Assembly: GCF_000516985.1 (NCBI RefSeq)
Contig: NW_006917091.1
Coordinates: 2,273,399-2,337,398, forward strand
Direction of reading: 5' to 3'
Source of the DNA: Pestalotiopsis fici W106-1
Lineage: Eukaryota; Ascomycota; Sordariomycetes; Amphisphaeriales; Sporocadaceae
Length of the DNA: 64,000 nt
The translations under genes were made by a program, and so were the position numbers. The notes beneath the pieces are model-generated. The model made no database searches and was not told where the DNA came from. It was given only the letters and a program-made list of their open reading frames with translations. This document shows, one piece after another, positions 56,131-64,000 of this stretch (position 1 is its first letter; each line of letters starts with the position of its first letter).

Positions 56131-58431
56131 TCATAACAACGACCCTTGATGAAATGAAATATCTATAGGGATGGCTTGGCGTTGTCGTTGTCGCTCATTG
56201 AGGTAAAAGGCGACCGCCATTGGTAGCCACAGCGCAGTAGCTAGCACTATTCCAAGGAGCAGCGACATATTCTGTTTCAACAGACCATCGATAGTCACAA
56301 TATCCACTAGAATGTCTCTCAGTGGTCTTGAGATCTGGATCTTGGCTTCCATTGATCTGCCTGGCTGTTTTTGACGTTGACTTCGGCCCTCTTTGGCCCA
56401 ATGCTTGCTGCCGTGCTTATTATTATTCCTCGGTCCCTTGGCCGCATGCACTTTCTCTGCATCTATTCCTCGGCCATATCTTTTCGATGCTCCATCATAT
56501 TTCGCGGTAGGGTTTTTGACGACATCATCATCAAACGATGCCCATCTTTCTTCTTGGTACCCAAACCACTCGTGTTGCAACACGTCGCTGATGCTCAGAC
56601 GAGCCTCTGGTCGATAGCGTAGGATCCCTTCGAGCAAGTCGCCAAGGATCTTCACCTCTCTTGGTATCAGCCTCCGCTCGATTGTTATGTCAGGGTACGC
56701 TCGCAAGAGATCGTAGTGGTTATCGGCATTGTGTTCGTGGTAGGGGAACTCTGGGTCGCGCATCTCCATGAGCCACGGCCGACTGATCAAGGCACGAATG
56801 ACAGTAGGCTGGCTATGCTTGTTGCAGTAGTATTTCCGGTCCTTTGCCAGGCTTTCTTGGGTCATGGATATGGGCTCCGGAAGTTCTTTGATGTCAATAG
56901 AGACTGTAGCATCAGTGGCTGCTGACATATTGGCTACGGTATCGGGCACCCGTGACTCTTCTATAGTATTTGATGCTTGTTTACCCCGATAGTCATATAA
57001 TATGGCTTGCTTTAGTTGATTATAATAAGCTGTCCGATATGGCTGGGGAAGAGCCCCCAGGACGAACTCGTACTCTGCCACCACTGCATCATCGTGTTGA
57101 TGGCCATAGAATATGTCCGTTCCAGCATACACCTGCGCAATCGTCGTTGCCAAGGCCCAAATATCGCCGGGGAGACCGGATCCCAAATTCCAATATGCTT
57201 CCGGCGCTGCCCACATTGGAGGAATACCGGCGTACGCGGAAGAATCTGTCACGTCGTACGCGCATCCAAAATCGACTACCGCCGCTTGTCCAGTGAACTT
57301 GATCCCGAGCCAGCTCGTATCTGCCTTTTGAACAATATACCGTGGCAATCGAGGGTAGTGCTCCCACCAAATGGCGTAGTCTACATCCTGGGTATGCGGT
57401 CTCTCCAAGATTGATCTCATCTCTTCCTTGCTGATGGTGTGTAAGTCGTCCTGGTCAAGACAGAGCAGTAGATTGCTCGGCCTGAAATCTCCATGGCAAA
57501 TGTTCCTTTGGTGCAGGAATTCCAGGCTCTCCGCCAGCTCGTAAAAGATGCGCCGCATCATGGCCGGCTCCCATTGACGAATGGAAATAAGATCGGGGCC
57601 CATTAGCGGCATGACGAGGCACAAGTTCTTTCGGCCGTCTGGGTTATCAATCTCAAAGGGGTCCTCGCAGGGGAAAACGATGCGGCGCTTCTCTAGGTCT
57701 TCGGCCGTGATGCCCTTGTCGCGCATCAGTCGCAGGAATCGGCGATCCGGTCCGTCCTCGCTCGACTGCGGAGCGCTGAGGATCTTGAGGGCTCTCCATT
57801 TAATGAGTTCGAGGTCATGGACGAGCCAGACTGTCCCGTGTCCACCATTTCCGAGCTTGTGAAATACTTCGTATCTTGAGATGATCTTGTCTCCAATCTC
57901 AACTGGATAGAAACCACCGTACAGGTAATCATTAACGTTCTCTTCATATGAAAAGGGATCCACGGGTTCCCATTCTTCTCCAGTAACCGAGGCAGTCCCT
58001 TCGTCAGGATGCGCCGAGCTAGTAGAGTCATGACCTACTCCCTTCTCACTTTCTGTTACACCCTCTGCCGCCTCTTCATTTACTATAGCCTCTTTTGTAG
58101 TCTGTTGCCCAGTGACTTCCATTGCTGCTGAATTTGCCGCTTCCTCATTGTTATTGATTGACTCACCCTGAGGTTGATGGTCTTTTGTACTGATACAATT
58201 CTCTTGATGGGACCAAGTATGCTCTCGTATTGGTGTAGCGTCTTCATCGTATGACCCATCGAGTAGAGAACCCAAGCCCTTGATATCCAGCTGGTTGCTG
58301 GTTTTCTTTGATCTTATACTCAACGACTTGAATACATTTTCTCGCGACATGTATATCGGACCCTGTCGTTTTGTCGTGTCGGTGGCGGAGTTGTTGTCAG
58401 CCTGCCATCCAGTTACTGCCGGGCGTTCCAT
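56131..58431 (-). CDS. SRPK-like protein kinase with a C-terminal membrane anchor
   Basis: Single exon, 766 residues. The first ~150 residues are polar (Ser/Thr/Glu-rich). The kinase domain begins around residue 185 (YEVFHKLGNGGHGTVWLVHD), has WRALKIL (ATP Lys), ICHGDFRPSNLLL as catalytic loop, VVDFGCAYD as DFG, and PPMWAAPEAYW as APE region, with an SRPK-type insert before DFG. The catalytic loop has HGD for HRD/HTD and Arg for the usual Lys, but Asp and Asn remain. A basic linker leads to a hydrophobic segment (MSLLLGIVLATALWLPMAVAFYL, about 722-744) and a short tail, so the protein is probably tail-anchored. Targets unknown; SRPKs normally phosphorylate SR splicing factors. Confidence 0.85.
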   Translation of the reverse strand: MERPAVTGWQADNNSATDTTKRQGPIYMSRENVFKSLSIRSKKTSNQLDIKGLGSLLDGSYDEDATPIREHTWSHQENCISTKDHQPQGESINNNEEAANSAAMEVTGQQTTKEAIVNEEAAEGVTESEKGVGHDSTSSAHPDEGTASVTGEEWEPVDPFSYEENVNDYLYGGFYPVEIGDKIISRYEVFHKLGNGGHGTVWLVHDLELIKWRALKILSAPQSSEDGPDRRFLRLMRDKGITAEDLEKRRIVFPCEDPFEIDNPDGRKNLCLVMPLMGPDLISIRQWEPAMMRRIFYELAESLEFLHQRNICHGDFRPSNLLLCLDQDDLHTISKEEMRSILERPHTQDVDYAIWWEHYPRLPRYIVQKADTSWLGIKFTGQAAVVDFGCAYDVTDSSAYAGIPPMWAAPEAYWNLGSGLPGDIWALATTIAQVYAGTDIFYGHQHDDAVVAEYEFVLGALPQPYRTAYYNQLKQAILYDYRGKQASNTIEESRVPDTVANMSAATDATVSIDIKELPEPISMTQESLAKDRKYYCNKHSQPTVIRALISRPWLMEMRDPEFPYHEHNADNHYDLLRAYPDITIERRLIPREVKILGDLLEGILRYRPEARLSISDVLQHEWFGYQEERWASFDDDVVKNPTAKYDGASKRYGRGIDAEKVHAAKGPRNNNKHGSKHWAKEGRSQRQKQPGRSMEAKIQISRPLRDILVDIVTIDGLLKQNMSLLLGIVLATALWLPMAVAFYLNERQRQRQAIPIDISFHQGSLL

Positions 58432-60555
58432 TTACACAGGTCTCGGGGACACCAAAGTCGCATCGGTTGCAGTCAGCTAAGTCCCCAGATAAGCATGGAA
58501 AGAATCCATGGTTGATTTACTGCTTTGCAATAGTTCTAACAGTTGACAGGGAGTTGTCCTTGTGTCAAGGCTAGGTGATGTAGTCTAAGACAAAGAAGAA
58601 ATCATTCGGTGCGGATTGTCTAAACCCGAAAACAGCTTCATTAACTTTCTAACAAAGCAACACTTCGCAAAGTGAGACGGCATCTCTAGAGCAATCACAG
58701 TATCTTCATTTAGCCACTGTGGGATAAACCTTGATTGAATTTGTAACGAAATCATGGAGTTGAAGATGTCAAGTCATCAACACACTCCAACACCACAGGA
58801 AGACAAAGGCGTAGACACTCTTCCCTTCCAGAACTTACCGCTGAAAAGGTGATCCTACGGTGACAGTCAAACCCTTGAGGCAAGAAGCAGTGCTAGGGTC
58901 TTGAGCAGTATCACAACTTCAGCGTATAGAAGGGTTTGATCGTCTTTCATGAGGCCTCCAGGTGGCGCGAAGACATCTTCGATGATGTTTCAAGATCACT
59001 AAGAAATGTGATATGACAACAACATTTGCCATCATGAATGCGAGTATACTCTTTCTGACATCCGGAGGCGATTAAATGTCTATCAGAGGCCTCCGCGATA
59101 GATTGTACAGTCAAGAAAACATCAAAGCCCGGCCGATATAGCCGAGTTTCTATTCTCATGATGTTGCACTCGCCCTCTGGGCTGCTCGTATAAGTTGTAG
59201 CTATGAGCCGCAAAAAGGACCCTTTGCGCGTCCAATATGTGTATGCACACAGCCACTGTCCGGTAGTTGGTATGCACTCAGCCCTGCACCTCGCATCAAC
59301 CCAAGGAGGAGGGAGGGGAAAAAAAAAAGTAGATGTGACAGACAAGACAAAGACCCAGATGGCGGGCACACCGTGTGTTCCCCAGAATAGCTGGCAGCTG
59401 GTACCTGAATGTCGTCATGGTAGTTGAGGCTGGCTTTATTACCCCGAAAAGGGTAGAGCAAGGGTTTGTGGACTGGCACAGGTATTTTCGGAGGTTGATC
59501 GCTGCCAGATTGGGAGTTGCTACCGCGCAAGGTCGTACTGTGCCAAGCTTTTCAACACCAGCGAGGCTCACGAACCGTCGTCACTGGATATTCGGAGCAA
59601 TTGGTACGAAGCTGCACTCTTTCACGATGCTGACTGTGGCGAATTTCAGCCCAAGTATAATGCAAAGAGACGGGTTGTGTCTGGCGTCAAATGATATGCG
59701 TAAACTCATTGTGGCCCCTATTGTGATAATTAGTACCGTATGGCCCTCTGCGATCAAGGCATAAATTGACATTATGCCAAATAGATTTGGTTGGCTATAG
59801 GCTGAGTTTGCTGTGGTCATCGATATCTCGCTTATCGCATGGCGGAAATATGCGCATACTTTACCAGCTGCCAGCATTGAGAATAATCTTCCGTATGTAA
59901 CTGCAGAGTGATCGGTCAATCATGGAGAGCCAGGCCTGGACAACGGATGCCCTTGCGGAAATCATCCCCGTCAGGGGCCAATGGCTTTGGCCAAAGAAGT
60001 CGTGACGTCGATCTTATTCACACAGAGGTTACACAGACACATATTTGGCCTCGACCATTTCGAGCTGTCAGTCATTGACCGACTACCGGTTTCCATTCGG
60101 ATTGCAACAGCATCTCATGTTGCATTGCACATATCGGTACCAGAACGGAGGCCCCGGGCTGACGCAGCTGCCTTGTTGCAAGGAATGACTGAGCTGCCAT
60201 CATCGGGCAATTAGCTGAGCGCGGGTAATCGAAGACATACCGGGATCATTATCCGGAGGAGGCCAAAAGATGAGGAAAAGTACTGTGTAGTTAACAAGGT
60301 TGGTGCAGAATGTCTCGGCTGCCAGATTTCTGCTTTTGGACGACAGGGACCCTGCATCTGGAACGATGATAGCATACAGAGCGCCAAGCGCCCCTGGCTT
60401 AATATAAACGCCCTCCATAGGGGGTTTAGTCGGCCGAAATAAAAATGCTTGATGCTTGTCGTGGTGGTCAACATGTAATCATCGACCGACTACCGTACAG
60501 GGCTCCCCTAACATGGCATTGGATACCCATAGTACTAATGCTTGCAGGGAGACGC
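58432..60555. other. intergenic, no supported gene
   Basis: Promoter of the kinase gene lies at its left end. Frames of up to 140 residues occur on both strands but have no domain. Confidence 0.45.
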
Positions 60556-60561
60556 TTAACA

Positions 60562-60940
60562 GCAGGCCGGATGCGCACCCCCCCAATTCCTGCTGGACAG
60601 CCCCCCAAGGCACTTGTACACTCACATATAACCAAATTACCATATACCAGATAGCGAAGGGCTCACACCGCCCCTCGGACTCCCGGCTAACCCTAAAAAC
60701 CCTAACCACTATTAACTAACCCTAATAACTAATCCTAACGTATTTGCGTATTTTTCCTATTTTATTTGGATTTAATATCGTGGAATAACGTGATTTTATT
60801 AAGATGTATCTTTCTGTTCGAATTTGGTGTAGACTGCTGGAAATAGTGGGGCATTGAATTCGTGCACGGACTTTTTTTGTATGTAAAAGTGCCTTGGGGG
60901 GCTGTCCAGCAGGAATTGGGGGGGTGCGCATCCGGCCTGC
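60562..60940. mobile_element. 379-bp MITE-like element with 54-bp terminal inverted repeats
   Basis: The ends 60562-60615 and 60887-60940 are perfect inverted repeats of 54 bp, beginning GCAGGCCGGATGCGC and containing a C7 run and a C6 run. The element is flanked by TTAACA at 60556-60561 and again at 60941-60946, a likely 6-bp target-site duplication. The interior (271 bp) is AT-rich and has no coding capacity; it contains telomere-like CCCTAA units. This is the structure of a non-autonomous inverted-repeat DNA transposon; perfect ends suggest recent insertion or recent homogenisation. The superfamily is not assigned. Confidence 0.9.
60687..60740 (+). repeat. degenerate telomere-like CCCTAA repeats
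   Basis: Inside the MITE-like element, five CCCTAA- or CCTAA-like units occur within 54 bp, with short A-rich spacers (reverse complement TTAGGG, the fungal telomere repeat). They are not a perfect tandem array. Confidence 0.6.
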
Positions 60941-60946
60941 TTAACA

Positions 60947-63345
60947 GAGCCTACGAGTAGTCAGGGCAAAATATCCGTTCTCGCTGATACATACAAGATA
61001 AGATCTGTCTAATGTCCTTGCGTGCATCATCAATTATATTCTGGAGCGGATTCTCGTCGCTAACTGAGGAGAGAATGTAGCATAGTGAGCTCCACTAGAG
61101 GATTATGATATCAGTGGAAAGGAAGCGCTTGCATGGATGGGCACCCGAGCATCCTTCAGCGGCCTCTAAGACAAAATGATAGTAGCACTTCCTCCATGGC
61201 GACCACAGCACAGCATCAATCATTCGACACATTTCCCAAGAACAATAATTTAGCACTCGAATGAGAGACGTGACGCTTCTCTCGATGCCCATTAAACAAT
61301 AAACATGCGCCCATAAAAAAAAAATTGGCCGATACTGATACAACGTTGCGGCTATCCTCTAAACGGCATTTGCTCGACGATCGCAGCCATTTCCTTGATT
61401 TTGCCCGTAGCTTAACGGCTTTTCCTTCGGCTGCGCGGTTGACCCCTGACGTATCCGCACATCGCGCGCGCGCACACACGGCTGGCGGTTGCCATCTCCC
61501 CCAACCCCAGTCCATCGAAACCATGATCACAACTCTCGCCAAGTGAGCCAGCCTTGCCTAGCGATGACCCGCCCCCAGCGCCCAAGAGCCCCCCAGGCTA
61601 GGGACATCCTCATTGGTTTCACCACCCTCATTGCGGTAAGTAATAACAACGAAAGGGGAAGTCTTGCCGGGCAATTCGGAGAGTTTGCGAGCTCCGCCAC
61701 AAGAGCCCAGACTGAGCGTGCATAGTCGACTGGAGAAGTGGGCTTTTCATCTTGCCAGCGTAGGGGAATAATTCATCGCCTTCGGATGGCTGCAAATTGA
61801 TCGGAGAAATCCATCATGATGCCCTTCATTCACTTTGCCATGGCAGAGAATCAGTCATGCTAGTCACAACCACACCACAAACACAGGCACAAGTGTAAAC
61901 TCTGTCAAATTCATCTGATCAAGAAAGGCATGTGACAAGTCGCGGAGCTAAGACGTCAAGGGGGGAAAAAAGTATAAGCTTGGTAATTCAGGGCAGCATG
62001 GACAAATTGACAAGTAGTGTATAGCTATCTCCGGGTATAGTTGATCAAGTATCTTCAGATCCCACATGGACACTCGAATGGCCATTGCGCTGACTGTCCC
62101 GTTTTTTTTTTTTTTTTTTTTTGGAGACGTAACTTTCCTTGCAAACTAACTTCCACTATCCCAGGAAATTTGCCATCGAAATCGTATCACAATGCCATCC
62201 ATCAAATAGATCGACCCTACATTACATGCCCCTGGTTTAGTTAACTACAGCGGTCAAGCACTTTTTCCCACCTCGACGATGCCGGGTCTGCCGCTCACCT
62301 TGCTTGCTGCCCATGTTGTTACGTGCGGCCATGGGCCATCGCCGCCCGCGATCTTGGCTTCCTTTATCCATGGTGCATGTCATTCGAGCTGCCTGCTTTT
62401 GTTCGTCTGTTTCTTCTTCCCCTGCATGTGCACATCTTTACCGGTTGTGACGTTAATCTACGGTGCCGCGTTATCGGGTCCCCTGTTATATCGGGGCCGA
62501 GTACAGGGCTCGATCCGCACCGTGATTCGTTGGCCCACTGGTCAATGTCGTCGCTCGTCTGGACTAGAAAGATGTCTCTTGCTTATAGGATAGCACCAAG
62601 TTTTCTTGGAGGGGACGAGTGAGCACCAGCCTAACTAACCTAGTGGCATAGAAGGCGGCTTCTAGGTCGCCAGTCTAACGACATCACAAGCTGCCATCGA
62701 GGCTCTAAGCGAACATGAGATCTCAGGCGTGGCTTGGTTGGGGTAATGAAAATGGTACGGCATTGGCTTGAGTATATCATTGCGTACAATCAAGACGTCT
62801 GACTGGACAGAGCTTTGTCATCTTTCCCCCCGTCTAAACCGTGACCAAGGAACATGGTGTGTCCCCTGCCTCGAACCCTGACTTGTCCATCTGGGGTCCT
62901 GCCAGAGATCGACACGTCTATTTACTGTTCGGATTTGTTAATGGGTATCAATGCTCAGGGCATGAACGACATGACTCCATCAAATCTAACCAACGCACAG
63001 TCCGAACAAGGTTGCAGTAACCTCAACCACGGTCGTTTCTTGTGCAGGGTCGAGGAAAACACGCGTTGGATGGCAAAATCAAAGATACCACCATCGTCAT
63101 CGTCTACCAAAACTAGCAGCAACCGAGTAACAGTATGGAAAGAGTCAGGAGGCAGCCTAGTCATCGTATATTCCTTTTGTCTATAAAGACCTCTTGTTTC
63201 CTCCGTGACGAGTTGGAATATTCATATCATTATTCTACATCAGACATCAACAAGTCATACAAGCCACTTACAAACCACTCACTCACTTTTTCCACAACAA
63301 CCACAACTACCAATACCCCCAATAAGAAAGATCCATCTTCACAAA
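60947..63345. other. intergenic with a weak first-exon candidate
   Basis: A 24-codon frame at 61564-61635 (starting MTRPQRPRAP) runs into a good donor GTAAGT, after a promoter-like GC/CA-rich stretch, but no convincing next exon was found. A run of 21 T lies at 62102-62122. The last 150 bp belong to the hydrophobin promoter. Confidence 0.35.
63182..63187 (+). promoter_or_regulatory. TATA box of the hydrophobin gene
   Basis: TATAAA 159 nt upstream of the hydrophobin ATG, followed by a CA/CT-rich leader (CACTCACTCA, CCACAACAACCACAAC) that is common before highly expressed fungal secreted-protein genes. Confidence 0.6.
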
Positions 63346-63642
63346 ATGCAGTACCTGACTCTCGCCGCTCTCTTCGCCGCCGTCCTGGCCGCCCCCTCCG
63401 CCATCCAGCAGCGCCAGACCTACGAGGCCTGCAGCGGTCTCTACAGCACGGCCCAGTGCTGCGCAACCGATGTGGCCGGCGTCGCGGACCTCGACTGCCA
63501 GAACCCTCCCGAGACTCTGGTCAACGCCACCCAGTTCCAGGACGTGTGCGCCTCGGTCGGCCAGCGCGCCCGCTGCTGTGTCCTGCCCGTCGGCGGCATT
63601 GTCGATGTCCTCTGCGAGACCCCCACTGGCGTCACCGACTAA
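63346..63642 (+). CDS. class II hydrophobin
   Basis: 98-residue single-exon secreted protein. A signal peptide (MQYLTLAALFAAVLAAP) is followed by a short pro-segment with QQRQ. The mature part has the eight-Cys hydrophobin pattern: EACSG, QCC, LDCQNPP, VCASVG, RCC and VLCETP, with the short, nearly constant spacings of class II (cerato-ulmin type). It should be secreted and self-assemble into amphipathic films on aerial hyphae, conidia or surfaces. Most class II genes in Hypocreales carry introns, whereas this reading frame is continuous. GC-rich third positions and the leader suggest strong expression (inference). Confidence 0.95.
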   Translation: MQYLTLAALFAAVLAAPSAIQQRQTYEACSGLYSTAQCCATDVAGVADLDCQNPPETLVNATQFQDVCASVGQRARCCVLPVGGIVDVLCETPTGVTD

Positions 63643-64000
63643 ATGGACAAGACATGTACAAATCTGTGTACTAGATGTAACGATATTTAAGGTACGTTTA
63701 CAGATACTACTAAGCTGTGCCAGTGAATGTTAAAACTGACCTTCTATCCAGATGGGCTGGCTATCTTGGATCCACTGGGAATTATCCTTAATCATGGTTT
63801 ATTCTTACTTCCAGGGAAATCATTTATAAAAACTATGATATAGGAACCCCTCTCAGTAGGACGGAGCAGCACAAGCTTGTGAGACGATTTTTTTTTTTGT
63901 TGGAGATATACAGGAAAAGGCAACATGTGTATATAAAATGACCGGGAACACTGGGTCTGATGCCCAGCAGATATGTTACATTACTTAACCATGCAATAAT
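63643..64000. other. 3' flank of the hydrophobin gene to window end
   Basis: AT-rich and without a coding signal; probably the hydrophobin 3' UTR followed by intergenic DNA cut by the window edge. Confidence 0.5.

Overview
The window comes from a filamentous ascomycete, most likely Sordariomycetes, order Hypocreales. The evidence is: many short GT-AG introns (mostly 50-160 nt), dispersed tRNA genes (two of three carry an anticodon-loop intron), a class II hydrophobin, an Ish1/Msc1-type protein, an RTA1-family protein, a CHY zinc-finger protein, and fungal Golgi glycosyltransferases. The species cannot be fixed from sequence alone. All exon models were built by hand from reading frames, splice signals and family conservation; none was tested against RNA data.

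Layout. 1-10.7 kb: an acidic uncharacterised protein (+), then two co-oriented signal-peptide-less glycoside hydrolases, a GH78 alpha-L-rhamnosidase and a GH31 alpha-xylosidase (-), then tRNA-Arg(CCG). 11.4-15 kb: a medium-chain reductase and an RTA1-like membrane protein (-), with a 100-N assembly gap in CT-rich sequence between them. 17-21.4 kb: RRP1/Nop52 rRNA processing factor (+), a sphingoid-base kinase (-) and a Hot13-like CHY zinc-finger protein (+). 22.6-32.4 kb: tRNA-Pro(AGG), an eight-repeat Ish1-like protein, an HxxxDG acyltransferase, and a ten-exon amino acid transporter convergent with it. 33-46 kb: a secretory-pathway block with a GT31/DUF604-like, a GT25 and a GNT1/GT8-like glycosyltransferase, a single-span Ser/Thr-rich surface protein and an M13 metallopeptidase. 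49-58.4 kb: a small nuclear protein, tRNA-Ile(AAU), an AtaL/DUF1857-like protein, an aldo-keto reductase with a long N-terminal extension, a TIGR04076-like protein and an SRPK-like kinase with a C-terminal membrane anchor. 58.4-64 kb: gene-poor, with a 379-bp MITE-like inverted-repeat element and a class II hydrophobin.

Most genes are ordinary housekeeping or lifestyle genes, and I see no secondary-metabolite core gene, CRISPR, prophage or other discrete defence system. The least expected signals are (i) four introns in three genes that require a GC donor in the same T|GCAAGT context, (ii) a 379-bp element with perfect 54-bp inverted ends, a 6-bp target duplication and telomere-like CCCTAA units inside, (iii) the tail-anchored SRPK-like kinase with an altered catalytic loop, and (iv) the reductase fused to a ~210-residue unknown domain.
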